Notes: generated by a model not told the origin, from the sequence alone. DNA of 64,000 nt from Heliocybe sulcata (GCA_004369045.1 ML213504.1:1970894-2034893); one strand, 5' to 3'; numbered from the stretch's first letter, positions 11,698 to 23,548 are shown. Program-made: numbers and translations.

Positions 11698-12481
11698 ATG
11701 GTGAGTTCGACGCTGCTGGCGGTGGCGACGAAGGGCTCTGATGACCGGGCGACGTGTAGGGTATCGACATCGAGAAGCATCACGTCAAAAAGGGCCAGAG
11801 GACGGCGCCCAAGAGCGAGGACCCGTACCTTCTGTTGCTGGTCAAGGTGCGCACCTGTGACTTCGCGTATAGACTTGGACTAACATGTATGCGTTCAGTT
11901 ATACCGCTTCCTCGCTCGCCGCACGGACTCGAGTTTCAACAAGGTCTTTACCATCCGCATAGCGCGACTTGTGCGTTCATTGACCGAAGCGTGGCTCTAG
12001 GTCATCCTCCACCGGCTTTTCCTCTCGAAGATCAACCGTCCTCCCATCTCCCTCTCGAAAATCGTCAAGGAGACTTCTAGCGCGGGTGATCTCGAGTCTC
12101 AGGTTATCGTGGCCGTCTCGACCGTTACCGACGATGTCCGTTTGATCACCGTCCCCAAGCTTACGATCGCGGCTCTCCGCTTCACTCGCGCTGCTAAGGA
12201 GCGCATCCTGAAGGCCGGCGGTGAGGCTATCACCCTTGACCAGCTCGCCATGCGTGCGCCTACTGGTGCCAACACCATCTTGCTCCGAGGGAAGAGGAAC
12301 AGCCGGGAGGCTGTCAAGCACTTCGGTATGGGTCCTCACAAGCACAAGAAGCCTCACACGACCTCCAGTGGTCGCAAAGTGCGTACCACCATATTCTATC
12401 TGAGCTATATGTATCTGACTATATGCGCCTTAGTTCGAGCGTGGTCGTGGTCGCCGAAAGTCGCGTGGTTTCAAGGTGTAA
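11698..12481 (+). CDS. RPL18: 60S ribosomal protein eL18
   Basis: Structural protein of the large cytoplasmic ribosomal subunit. The product reads [67 protein letters not shown] and continues to the C-terminal [12 protein letters not shown], matching eL18 over its whole length. The gene shows extreme intron splitting: the start codon is the whole first coding exon (11698-11700, intron from 11701 to 11759), and two internal exons are only about 45 and 30 nt. A last intron precedes FERGRGR. All joins keep phase. TAA at 12479-12481. Short first coding exons are common in fungal ribosomal protein genes. Confidence 0.97.
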
Positions 12482-12984
12482 AGGCACCTTCGAAAACTCG
12501 ACGTCGAGTCTCGGGGCATTTTGGACGTGGTTGCAGTATGGCATATGGGCTCTCTCCTCACCACTATGTGTATCTATCTACGCTCAATGATTCTGTATGC
12601 TGCATTCTCATGTGTCAGATGCTCATTGTCTTTGTCGACACCTGCCATCCCAAAGCCGTGAATCCCGAAGGCATGGAACAAGACCAAATTCACAGTGGTT
12701 CTTGCTCGCTGCGAACTCCATCAGCAAATTCGGCCGGCTATGACCATCCGGTGACAACTGATGATCAGAGGTGTCAGACGTAAAATATCTGTAAGTCTTA
12801 CCGGCCAATGGTAAGTGATTACATGCTGGTGGGATAACTTGTCAGACCTCGGAAATATGTGCAAGACCTGTCAGTCTTGTGCAGATTGCCAGACGATCGC
12901 TGTTCGAATAACGCCGTATATATATATATCATGTTTGTGTTCGGATTATCGGGTGCCCTTTCTGAACAATATATATAATGATCA
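12482..12984. other. Intergenic, AT-rich toward its right end
   Basis: No recognisable gene. A run of TA repeats near 12916-12930 and an AT-rich stretch at 12968-13000 precede the 3' end of the minus-strand transcript described next. Several copies of a GTCAGAC/GTCTGAC word occur here and again near 13660-13730, but the flanking similarity is too weak to call terminal repeats. Confidence 0.4.
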
Positions 12985-13490
12985 TGATAATTATATTTAT
13001 TGCTGCAATTGGCTACAGACATGCTACAATACAGGAGTTAAACTAAACATCGCCGTCATCGTCAACCGGCGTCCCGCTCACAATACGTAACTCCATCGAT
13101 ACACTTGAGCCGGAGACAGATGCGGACAATCTATTAGCACATTCCTTGACCGCATGCAAATCACGACTTACCCCGGCAAGCAGGAACCCAACTGTTCCCA
13201 AAAGCTTCATCCTACAATCCGGACTTTAGTACATGGGCGGGCTATCAAGCAACAGTCAGATCGGGCGAAGATGAGGGGCGACTATGAGTAGCTTACCAGA
13301 CATTCTCCTAGTGCGCGCATTCATGACCCAATTATTGGAAAGCCTGGATTGGATGGTGGAGGCAGTCAAATTGAGTAATAACAACTTATTAAGTAAGAGC
13401 TAGTTAGGATACTTACCGAGACTTCAGCAAGAGCAGCAGAGGGTGAAGAAAAGGATACTAGGTGGGAGAGGAGGGCAAAGGAGAGGATAG
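12985..13490 (-). ncRNA. Candidate spliced small transcript, four exons, little coding capacity
   Basis: On the minus strand a complete gene-like layout is visible: TATAAAA at 13514-13520, exon 1 from about 13490 to 13417, exon 2 at 13297-13343, exon 3 at 13172-13212, exon 4 from 13130 down to an AATAAA signal. The three introns have donors GTAAGT, GTAAGC and GTAAGT, acceptors CAG, TAG and TAG, and sizes 73, 84 and 41 nt. The spliced exons hold no long frame; the best begins at an ATG at 13209-13211 and gives about 30 residues (MKLFGNSWVPAC..., stop 13078-13080). It could be a noncoding RNA, a very short peptide gene, or a decayed gene that still splices. Confidence 0.45.
12996..13001 (-). 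terminator. Poly(A) signal AATAAA of the small transcript
   Basis: TTTATT on the + strand reads AATAAA in the direction of the four-exon transcript, about 80 bp past the end of its longest frame. Confidence 0.45.
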
Positions 13491-13513
13491 TGCTACTGAG
13501 AGACGAAGTTCAA

Positions 13514-13520
13514 TTTTATA
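13514..13520 (-). promoter_or_regulatory. TATA box of the small transcript
   Basis: TTTTATA on + reads TATAAAA on -, some 25-30 bp before the inferred start of exon 1. A palindromic CACGTG lies about 30 bp further upstream and may be a bHLH site. Confidence 0.45.
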
Positions 13521-14109
13521 AGGGACAACCCGGAACATGCACGTGATCTCAGCCCATCAGTCAGAAGTCACCAGTTGCTAAGGCATTATCTTTAGAATGA
13601 TATGGCGCAGGTATGACCATCGCTGGCAAGTCCTCTGCAAGACTGGTAGAGTTGACAATTTCTGAAAGTCTGACCGTGTCGTTACCATCGGCTGATCACC
13701 GGCTGGCCATATCTAACAGTCTGACCAAACTATGGTCAACACCGCAAGCCACTACCAGCCGCGGGAGGATTTGCTGATGTCATTGCTTTCATCCAGCTGT
13801 CCACCACGTCCAGCCTCAAGATTTGCATACTGCCTTCATGATGTCGGACTGCATGCCTCGCGTCCTTCGGAAGTCTATGGTAGTAGAGCACCGGCACTAT
13901 TAATGATATAATGCAATGTCTATTATTTGCTGCAGGCGTACTTAAAACATGTTTATTGAATATAGAATATTGATCAAGTCTAAATGCTTCGGATGCACGT
14001 GGGAGGTCTGCCGAAAGCGGGCAGCTACTGCGTCATAAGTTATAACGAAGACTTCTGCACGTTTGTATATAGACTTCTGCCAGAAGAGCAAGTCTCGTCC
14101 TCGCTGACC
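13521..14109. other. Intergenic, promoter side of ALE1 and of the small transcript
   Basis: 589 bp between two divergent transcription units. No gene or repeat with convincing support. An open frame runs into the ALE1 start from 13984 but its upstream part does not match the family. Confidence 0.45.
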
Positions 14110-16153
14110 ATGGACAGAATATTCGAACCTCTTGCATCAGTAACGGGAGCATCTATAGACCAGTTAAAGGCACGTCGCCCAAATGACAGAATGGTTCGGA
14201 AGGAAACTAACCGGTCCTCTGCCAGCTTATAGTGTGCTTGCTTGTTTCCTATCCCTTAGGAAGCATCTTCATCAGGATACCGTCCTCGTTACATACGCTC
14301 AAGCATATATTCAATCTCACTGTCGCCCTTATCTACTTCCTTCCTGTACTGAACTTATGGTCGGGCTTCCTTCAGCTCTTGGCGGGCACGGTGGCTACTT
14401 ACTATGTGGCGAAGAATGTGAGGAGACCAGATATGCCGTGGATTGTATTCGCGTGAGTAGGAGGCACGTCTTTAGAGGGTTTTGCTTATGATTTCTAGCA
14501 AGTTTTGTGATGGGACATCTCATGATAAAGTGAGTTCTGACTTATGACGAAGACAGGTTGGTGCTGACAGAAATAGTCATATTATCCGTGCAGTGTACGG
14601 ATATGGATATGAGACGTTTGAGATTACGGGGCCGCAGATGGTGTTGACCATGAAGCTTACAACATTCGCGTGGAATGTATTGGACGGACGGAGACCGCGC
14701 GAGGTAAGTTGCTCCACTCAGGAAAGATATATGTCTCCTAACAGCATTTGGGTGTAGGACCTTGACAAATGGCAGTCTGAGAAGTACATCCCAGAGAACG
14801 ATTTCCCTTCATTACTCGCGTTCTTGGGCTATGCGTACGTGGTTCCCCTGTTGCCTCAAGACGGAATCTCCTGACCCTGCGCTAGCTTCTATTTTCCCGG
14901 GGTCCTCGTTGGGCCCTACCTCGACTACAACTCGTATAAGTCCCTGATTGACGGATCCATCTTCAAAATTGCTGAAGGACAGCAACAACCTAAGAAGGAA
15001 GACAAGGACCGACCGATACCCGTCGGCAGAAGGACCATGGCATACAGGAAGATGCTTAAGGGGCTCATCTTCCTTGGCTTGTTCACGACGTGTTACGGTA
15101 CATTTACCTACGAAGTTGCTTTGGCGCCGTGGTTCCTAAAGAAGAATATAGTATACCGGTGAGTGGTCCGTGCCTTGACGCGTACCATGGATCCGCTGAG
15201 TGGGACTCCAGTATTATATATTGGCAATTTTGCGGGTTCTTTGAGAGGACGAAGTACTACGCTATCTGGACTCTAACTGAGGTACGGATGTTACACCGCC
15301 CGGTCTCCGGTGATTCATAGCATTTCGCGTAGGGCGCATCCATCCTGACCGGCTATGGCTTCACTGGCTTCGACAAGTATGGGAACTCGACATGGGACGG
15401 TGCCAGGAACGTCAAGATTCGCTCTATCGAGTTTGCACCGAACTTCAAGGTGCTCCTCGACTCGTGGAATATGAAGACGGCGATCTGGCTGAGAGAGTGC
15501 GTGTACAAACGCGTGACGCCGAAGGGCAAGAAGCCTGGGTTCCGGAGCAGTATGATCACGTTCGGGACGAGTGCTCTTTGGGTGAGCGCTTTATATAGCC
15601 CGGCCCTACCTCTTGAACTGACTGCTTTATCTCTCGGTAGCATGGTATCGCTCCAGGATACTACCTAGCCTTCCTCCTGGGTGGCTTCATCCAAACTGCC
15701 GGTCGCCTCTGCCGGTCTACTATCCGCCCCATCCTCCTTCCGGCGCAACCCCCGCCCTCTCAGAATACACCAGTGAAGGCTGCTCAGAAGCCCACCCTGG
15801 AGCCGCCAAAGACTACTCGATCCACCGCAAAGTTTGTCTACGACATCCTCGGGACCGTCTCCTCAGTCCTCCTCGTGAACTACACCACTGGGCCGTTCAT
15901 ACTCATGAGCTTGAGCAACTCGTTTTATGCTTGGAGGCTGCTGGGATATTATGGGCACGTCATGGTGGGTGGGGCGCTGGTGTTCTTCTACGCTGGGGGA
16001 CGGAGGTGGTTGAGGAAGGTGCAGGAGAGGAGGGTGAAGAAGTTGGGGATGGCACCGGAGATGCCGGCGGTTGGGGATGTGAGGGGAGAGGGACCGCTTT
16101 ATATGCCGCCGGTCGAGGAGGTCGCGAGGGAGTTGGAGAATAAGTATGAATGA
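14110..16153 (+). CDS. ALE1: MBOAT lysophospholipid acyltransferase (ALE1/LPT1 type)
   Basis: Endoplasmic reticulum acyltransferase that adds acyl-CoA to lysophospholipids. Start MDRIFEPLASV at 14110. Matches to the family run the whole length: SYPLGSIFIRIPSSL, YLDYNSYKSLIDGS, then the MBOAT core with DSWNMKTAIWLRE, KKGKKPGFRSS-like VTPKGKKPGFRSS, and the catalytic histidine in ALW-HGIAPGYYLAF, whose W and H lie on two exons. Multiple membrane segments. C-terminal tail charged, ending ELENKYE. Seven or more introns. The first (14170-14225) seems to start with GC instead of GT: AAG/GCACGT, branch CTAAC, acceptor CAG, giving QLK-LIVCLLVSYPLG; a GT donor 4 bp downstream with another acceptor would also keep frame. 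Confidence 0.94.
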
Positions 16154-17714
16154 GTTGGATGACTGGGGGGACGGTTCGTGCTGACAGTGAGGGTGGTGAT
16201 GATCGATGTCGCAGCTTGATATAATCAGATCTTGCTTGATGATTTGCTCTTTTTCGTCTCCGTACGGGTCCCCGATCTCCCTCAATGGTATGCCATACCT
16301 GATATGGAAGATCGTAAATGGTATGGTTCTTCGAGGTACGTCGCTCATGTTATGTGATATTTGCCACTTGACCACGACAGATCTGTAATATGGAGGAGGC
16401 AGTCCCCCGTAACAGATTTCCAAGCGTCAGCCTTCAGCGGGCATGTCGAGCATGTATGATATATGTTTGCCCATGCATTCGTGCTGTGGTCCTGCAAGGT
16501 ATATCCATCTGTCAAGGTTTGGTGGACACCCTTGTTCTCTGTTGCAGACTGAGATACGGCGATCGTCGATGTCGCTGTCGGGCGCCCCGCGTCCAGGGGA
16601 TACAAGGCTGTACAAGCACTGGCGGGACAAGATGATGGAGATATGGTGCGTGACGTCGCTTGGGATTAATCAATCCGTTGAGAGCTGAACGAGGCTGGCA
16701 TCTTGACTAGAGTCATGCTCGGCGTTTAAGATCCGGTTATGGGACCGCTCTGATATTCCAGCTTGGCCGCATGTTAAACCCGGGAAAGAGCGGTCATTGC
16801 AAGCACCTATCGAAACGCCAGAGGATTTTCTATTACGGAGCGTTGTATGTCGCTCTGGGAAGTTCCTGTTTGCGGTTAGCAGCGTCAGGCACCGAGTTTG
16901 TAGCGAGGCACAGCCACCTCTTTAAACCTGACGGATCATTTCGCAGATTGTCCTTTGTTGCGGCAACGTGTTGATTGGGCGCTAGATGGTCGTGCCTTGC
17001 CTTACGCTACACTGCAGCTAGCGACGGCGGTCTGAGAGTCAGCTAAGTATTATCAGAATCCTGGCCTACTTGCCTCTCAATGCGTTAACTGAGGCGGTGG
17101 TGGAGGGAAGATTGGTGGTGGGTTTGCTTTTCGGTCGATGGGAACTCAAACAGCGAGACTTGGGCGTTCACGCTTGCCAGGAGTCTTGGCAGAGCATTTG
17201 TTCCGACTGCAGGCCGACCGAGTCACGCGAAGCCCGGGGCGCTACACTAAACTTCTGTCAAGCTCAGTCAAGTACAGCGATCCCTCTATCTGCACCTGGA
17301 AGAACGCCAGCAACCGTTCAAATTCCGAGCGCATTCTACTATTAGTAAAGTTCGGTAATCCTCTAACGAGTCAATCATGATCAGCTGTGGGCAGCACCCT
17401 TTCCAACCATAGGGGATGGCTATACTCTGCATTTCGGATATTCTGCATTTTCCCAGATGAATGCCATAGGCAAACTCCTGTAAGGTTCTGTCAATCGGTG
17501 TGCCAACCAGTCCTTCTTACGTCTGACCACAGCCCCGCAACAGTTTGTCACCGAGGAGAATTAGCGCTGTCAAGTATGGACTAGACAGAGCATGCCCCTT
17601 AATGAGAATTATCTTGGCACTCGATGCGTGCAATACTACAAGACCGCGATGGGTCAAGAAACTCAGGGCCCTCTCCTCCACATACCTCGAACCCCCAAGC
17701 AAGTGGTAAACACC
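16154..17714. other. Gene-poor interval of 1.5 kb
   Basis: Apart from the fragment at 16427-16630 no coding signal is recognisable. Short frames on both strands (for example 17070-17345 +) lack splice context and family resemblance. Confidence 0.4.
16427..16630 (-). pseudogene. Possible remnant exon with a P450-like cysteine loop
   Basis: An open minus-strand segment with host-like codon use reads NREQGCPPNLDRWIY, then LAGPQHECMGKHIS, and stops at 16427. The second peptide resembles the heme-thiolate loop of the P450-like C-terminal domain of fungal fatty-acid dioxygenase/diol synthases (GPHxCxGK pattern), with the Gly-to-Cys spacing one residue longer than the standard P450 signature. There is no ATG in frame nearby and no other part of such an enzyme in the flanks. 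A second minus frame over the same bases is also open, so the reading is weak. If real it is a fragment of a lost gene. Confidence 0.2.
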
Positions 17715-18734
17715 ATGCCCTTCCTGCAGATCCTCCGTCTGGTCATTCTCGGTTTGTCCGTTCCAAGAGATTTGACGTCGAGTTGAATTAATGTTTCCTC
17801 ATCATCTAGCCCTAGCGTCGGTGTTCGCCGTCATCGCTCTAGGTATCGCGGCGGACCTCATGAGCCTGACGGAGACATACTTTGATGAAACTTTGATCTT
17901 CTGCATATTGGCCGTCGTGTCTGCCTGTCTTACACTCCTCACGCTCCCAGTCATGTGAGTTAGCATTGCAAGGCTAGTTCGACCCACACATTAATAGCCC
18001 TGTTTTCTTGTCAGGATTGTCCTGGACATGGTGCGAAAGGGTGCTTTCACGTCGATGGTTGTCTTCGAGCTTGCATGGCTCTGTATGTCCAATCCATTCA
18101 TAACCGTCGTCGGCTTTTTCCTAATCCTATGCCTTGAATTAGTTGTCCTTTGGGTCCTGTGGCTTGCAACCGCCGCCGATGCGTCCTACGCCAACAGCTT
18201 GACCTTCGCGGGTGGAAGCTGTGACTATATAAACCGTAAGCATTCAATGACGAACATAACGGAGGTAGATTGAATTAAATCGCCATTGCAGCCTACGTCA
18301 ATAAAGCCTGCCATGAGTTCGGCGCAGCGCAGGCATTTTCGTATCTGACCTGGATTATTCGTAAGAGTTGTCAATATTGCACATATGCTCAACTCCGCTC
18401 ACGTTATCACACAGTCATGGGTTATACAGTAACCCTGCTTGTCTTCGCGATCATTGGCCAGACCCGCGGTAACAAAGTCTGGTTGGCCTCCGTGCGGGAT
18501 AACAGTTTCCTCCGCCGCAGCGCACCCGCTGGTGGGCCTGTGTTGGAGGAAAAGTACCCTCCTGTCGCTGCTCCGGTCCTGAGTCATCCTCAGTATCAGA
18601 CACCCTCTCCCCCGGCACCGACGTTCCATGCCCAGCACCAGCCGACTGTGGGCAGCCATTACGGTAGCCCGTCCCCGCAGCAGCCGGGCATGGGCATGCC
18701 TCATGGGGGCCAGGCTACGTATGCGCAGGTGTAG
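17715..18734 (+). CDS. MARVEL-domain membrane protein
   Basis: Small four-span membrane protein of the MARVEL type, a fold found in proteins of cholesterol- or sterol-rich membrane patches. ATG 17715 gives MPFLQILRLVILG; across the first intron comes ALASVFAVIALGIAADL, then FCILAVVSACLTLLTLPVM, then FELAWLCILWVLWLATAADA and, after a luminal loop with paired Cys (GGSCDYI, KACHEFG), YLTWIILMGYTVTLLVFAI. The cytosolic C-terminal tail of about 90 residues is rich in Pro, Gln, Tyr and His (HPQYQTPSPPAPTF). Short introns, stop TAG at 18732-18734. Exact role unknown. Confidence 0.82.
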
Positions 18735-19324
18735 GGAATAGGTTACGATTCGGTTTATGAACTTACGGTTACGAATATTATTCTCTTTTGGCACATACCA
18801 ATGGACGCAGATCATTCTGTAGAATACATTAATCAGTGGCTTGTAAATACCTAACTCGGGCTTTGGGTGGACGCATATCATGAAATGCCTCTACCACAGG
18901 AGTGATCTGACTGCCTAACCACGTTTGAAAGACTTCAGGATGGTCTCACTAGTGAGACAACGTACAAGACACAGAGTATCCTTGTCTACTGTTTCAAGTA
19001 CTTGTTTTCTAATGTTCCCACTAACCAGTCGTGAGTACCAGGCCAGCCACGAGTGGCTTGCAGATGACCAGCATTCCATTAACGATGGACTTGGCTTGAC
19101 CATGGCCGGCACTGGGAATATTTCCGAGATTGCTGGGCGGAATGAGTCGCTCTGAGTCAGATTCGGAAGCGGAGAACGCGAGTGTGGCTGAGCACTTGAT
19201 ACACGTGACCGCGTGTAATATATTTTGTCGCGGCAGTCCCCGCGCAGCCGCGGTTAATTAGTCGCGCGCGCGTATCCGCGTTTTCGTTCCCCCTCTTTCA
19301 TTTTGTTCCCCAACTGAAACAGCG
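18735..19324. other. Intergenic, promoter side of RAD16
   Basis: 590 bp. A CACGTGA word at about 19202 and GC-rich DNA with CG repeats near 19225-19280 precede the RAD16 start. No gene recognised. Confidence 0.45.
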
Positions 19325-22300
19325 ATGGTGGCTACTCGGCGCAGTGCTAGACGTGCACAATCACCCTCACCGTCTGTGCCGGTGTCGAACGATGCCTCGC
19401 CGTTGTTCAGCAACAGAACGTCTATAAAGTCCATGACCCCAGCTACTTCGCTCAGCGACGCCGAAGACCAAGACATGGCTGCGACGAAGGCGAAGGGCAA
19501 GGGCAAAGCCAAGGCTGTCAACACAAGAACGTCAAGAAAACGTACTGTGGACGAAGACAGCGAAGTTGCTGAACCGTTGGCGACTCGCAGCCGGCCGGTC
19601 AAGCGGCGTGCCACTGTCGAAGTCGTCATAGAGCGAAGGGTTCGTACTCGCAACAACTTGGGGACAAAAGTGAGTGCTCCTATTTTACGAACGTATCCCG
19701 CAGCTACAGCTTTGTGAATGTATCACAGACGACTACCACGAAAGCTAGGTCATCCAGGAGAACGACCACTGACCTCAAGCCATCACGCAGAGTCCCCGTC
19801 CGAGAGAAACAGCCCATTGCTGTAGAACAACGATCAGCATCCGAAGATGATGAAGAGCCAGAGGAACCGCAAGTTATAGAGGAATCCGACGACAGTGGCT
19901 CTGCGTTTGAGCTGTCGGACGACGAGTCGGCCGTTGACGATGGTTCCGATGTGAGCTCCACAGAGGAAGAGCTGGCGCATATGCATGCCCGTCATCAGGC
20001 TCCAGCTTCTGAAGATGATGAAGAAGAAAATGAGACGGTTCTCATGGACGAAGCTATCCGTCAGTCGTTGCAGACCTCGAGTACTGTTACATCTAGCAGT
20101 GGTGCAGGACCGTCGTCTGGTGCGAGAGCGGGGAACTCCAGAGCAGCTCTTATTGCTGCTGCTGCTGAACGACGACTATCGGCTGCTAAGCATTACGACG
20201 TGGACGACGGTATGTCTGACGAAGTGATCACCTTCTCTGAAGAAGAGGACGCGCCGCTGTCCAAGAAGGGAAAGAAGAAGCAGATCAAGAAACCCAGCAA
20301 GAAGAAGAATTCCGAAATCACTTCCAACCTGATGACCTTGGGCAATGTGTATGAGGAGCGTCGAGAGGCTCGCAGACGCGCCAAGAGCGAGAGAGCTGTG
20401 TTGAAAATCGAAGAGAACAAATTGAGATCTAAGCTCGGCCGGAAGCTCACGCATGTGAGTAAAGCGTTGTCGTGCGCATCACGCCAAAGAAGATTCAAGC
20501 TAATCGAATACAAAGGCTGAGAAAACGACTGTGGCACTGTCACTGTTCCACCCAGAGCTTAAGGACGCCTGGGGAGAGTTCGAGAAGAAGGTGGCGCTCG
20601 TCCAGCCAGAGAAGGCTGAGCAGCCCGCCAACCTCAAGGCGCAATTGCTACCTTTCCAATTGGAAAGTCTCTTTTGGATGCGAAAGCAAGAAAAGGGCGA
20701 GTACGCCGGTGGAATGTTAGCTGTAGGCGACAACTTCTATTCCTGTGTTCGTTAGTTGACCTCTCCCTCGACAGGATGAAATGGGGTAAGGCACACATGC
20801 ATGAGACGTGATCGCATACTCACGCTATATACAGTATGGGTAAAACCATCCAGATGATTGCGCTTATGATATCCGACGGGAAAAGACCGAACCTCGTCAT
20901 TGCGTGCGTTCGCCTTTCTCTCTATCTTATTCTCCTGATAAACGGAGAATCTCCCTTCCAGTCCTACTGTCGCCATCATTCAATGGAAGAATGAGATTGA
21001 GAAGCACACCGATGGCATGAAGGTCCTGGTTTGGCACGGAGCCAACAGGGAGTCCAGCGTCGCAGAGCTCAAGAAGCATGACGTTGTAAGTTGATATGCT
21101 GTCTTTGTCGTGCGGCATCAACGAAGGCTTATATATGATCCTCCCGCCTCATTAGGTCTTGACGACGTATTCCGTTCTGGAAAGTTCCTTCAGAAAGCAG
21201 GAGAGCGGATTCAAGCGGAAGGGACAGATCATCAAAGAGAAGTCGCCAATTCATTCGATCAAGTGGCATAGGATTATAGTGCGCATCTCGTTGGCTCTTA
21301 GTCTTCGTTCTAAATGTGTATATCTGGCATTTTCCAGCTCGATGAAGCCCACAACATCAAAGAGCGCTCCACCAATACTGCGAAAGCGACCTTTCAGCTG
21401 GAGAGCGCGTACAAGTGGTGCCTGTCTGGGACGCCTCTCCAAAATCGCGTGGGTGAACTCTATAGTCTTATCCGTTTCTTGGGCGGCGATCCGTTCGCAT
21501 ACTACTTCTGTAAGTTTCTAGTGTTATGCATCAACGATATGGCTGACCGTGAGTTCTAGGCAAGAGATGTGACTGCAAGTCTCTTCACTGGAAATTCAGC
21601 AATAAGAGGCACTGTGACGGTAAGCGTCGCGTGCAAACGGTCGAATGGGCTGGTACTAATGTCGCAATCAGACTGTGGCCATACGCCTATGCACCACGTA
21701 CGAGTAAAGAGTTCGTATACTGGTATATGCGCTAATCCCTCCTTTCCAGACATGTTTCTGGAATAACGAGGTTTTGTCGCCTATCCAGAAGAATGGAATG
21801 AATGGCGCTGGTGCTGTCGCCTTCAAGAAATTGAGGGTGTTGTTGGATAGATTGATGCTGCGCAGAACCAAGGTATGCTGCCGTTCCCTTGTAAAGTAAA
21901 CTGCCTTATAGCTTGTCTTTCGTGTCAGGTCGAGCGGGCAGACGATCTTGGATTGCCTCCTCGTACGGTTGTCGTCCGTCGGGACTATTTTAGTCCTGAG
22001 GAGAAAGAACTATATCTGTCACTCTTCTCCGACGCCAAGAGGACGTTCAGCACATACGTGGATTCCGGAACTGTTTTGAACAGTATGCACACTTCCTAGC
22101 TTGAGGTGTTCTCTCGCTGACTTGCTTCTTTAGATTACTCCAATATCTTCTCCTTGTATGCGCCGATGACCTCTTCCCCCTGCTGTTAGTAGCTGAACTA
22201 GGTTTCCAGGCTTACTCGGATGAGGCAGATGGCTTGCCATCCCGATCTTGTCTTAAGAAGCAAGAACAATCGAGGCAAATTCCTGGCTGAAGACGTTGGC

Positions 22301-23451
22301 GAGGCACCTGTCTGCCGTCTTTGCAACGATGTTGCGGAGGATGCGATACATTCCAAGTGTCGCCACCTCTTTGATCGGGAGTGCATTCGGCAATATCTTG
22401 ATACGCTCGTCGATATGACGGTGAGTGCGGGTCCGTGCTCGGGTTTATCTGAGCCTCATATCACCTTCTAGCCCGAGTGCCCAGTGTGCCACGTCCCGTT
22501 GACGATTGATCTCGACGCGCCAGCGTATGAGCCTGAAGAGACCACTAGCACGGTTCGGCAAGGCATTCTTGGTCGTTTAGACCTCGAGAAGTGGCGGTCG
22601 TCTACGAAGATCGAGGCGCTCATCGAGGAGTTGACCAACCTCAAGAAGCAGGATGCCACTATCAAGAGCATCGTCTTCAGTCAGTTTGTGAACTTCTTGG
22701 ATTTGATTGCCTTCAGGCTGCAAAAGGCTGGATTCAATGTACGCTATTCATACTCGGCTCCTACAGATGCCTTGTAGTGCTTACTCTGCTGTCAGGTATG
22801 CAGGCTTGAAGGAACTATGGGACCGTATGCTCGCGATGCTACTATCAAATACTTCAGTAAGATTTTCTCTCGTGGCGTCATGGGCTACTTATCTGATGAT
22901 GATGTTTTTAGTGGATAATGTGCATGTGACTGTTTTCCTGGTTAGCTTGAAGGCTGGTGGTGTCGCTCTCAACCTTACCGAGGCGTCTCGGGTCTACCTC
23001 ATGGATAGTTGGTGGAATCCCGCAGTAAGTCTCTTCGACGTTTCACTTCCTCTATCGTCCTCGATGCTGACTCACTCGTGATAGGTCGAATACCGTACGT
23101 AGCCCAAGCCATTGTCTTTCCTGGCATTTGTCTAATCCCCTCATAGAGGCTATGGATCGTATCCATCGTCTGGGCCAGCACCGTCCAGTGCAGGCTATCA
23201 AATTAGTCGTCGAGGATAGTATTGAGAGCCGTATTGTGCAGCTTCAAGAGAAGAAGGCGGCAATGGTAGATGCTACTTTGTCCACGGATGACTCGGTAAG
23301 TGGTTCAGTAGATGAGTCAAGCCGTATCTGACATGGAACGACTTAGGCCATGGGAAGGCTGACGCCGGAGGATCTTGGGTTCTTGTTTAGGGTATGTTGT
23401 CGCTCGTCTATCAAGTGCTGCTACTTGTGCTCACTTCTCCTCCAGTTGTAA
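19325..23451 (+). CDS. RAD16: SNF2-family DNA repair ATPase/ubiquitin ligase RAD16
   Basis: Component of the global-genome nucleotide excision repair complex (Rad7-Rad16). The N-terminal ~350 residues are charged and disordered. The ATPase core follows: motif I DEMGMGKTIQ, motif [27 protein letters not shown], then helicase C with [20 protein letters not shown] and [13 protein letters not shown]. Between the two halves lie a Cys/His insert ([21 protein letters not shown]) and a RING finger ([26 protein letters not shown]), as in the family. It ends EDLGFLFRL with the last two residues after an intron. About 18 introns. Motif I is split by introns on both sides of an 11-nt exon (20775-20785). 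ATG 19325, TAA 23449-23451. Confidence 0.95.
20775..20785 (+). other. RAD16: 11-nt microexon in RAD16
   Basis: Eleven bases between an intron 20723-20774 (GTAGGC...CAG) and an intron opening GTAAGG at 20786. They encode DEM and two bases of Gly, completing the nucleotide-binding motif DEMGMGKT with the next exon. Skipping it would break frame and remove an invariant motif. Confidence 0.85.
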
Positions 23452-23508
23452 ACCGTGTTTCGTTGTCACATGTTCACGGGTTTTCTCGTTCCTGGAAACT
23501 TCATTATA

Positions 23509-23548
23509 TGGTGCGGGCCGCCTAGGCACCGCTACTTTTGTACAGCGG
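23509..23548 (+). repeat. Left terminal inverted repeat of the MITE
   Basis: Forty bases beginning TGGTGCGGG; preceded by TA at 23507-23508. Four mismatches to the right end, at repeat positions 10, 12, 18 and 37. Confidence 0.85.

Noticed and set aside
11701-11759. snoRNA inside the first eL18 intron (a TGATGA word is present)
   Set aside because: The intron is only 59 nt and no D box with the needed spacing is visible.
12910-13005. TA-rich stretch as a possible microsatellite or origin
   Set aside because: Too short and irregular; AT-rich 3' flanks are usual here.
12731-13730. Possible terminal inverted repeats (shared GTCAGAC and CCGGTGA words) around the small transcript
   Set aside because: Only short words match; no aligned ends or target duplication could be found.
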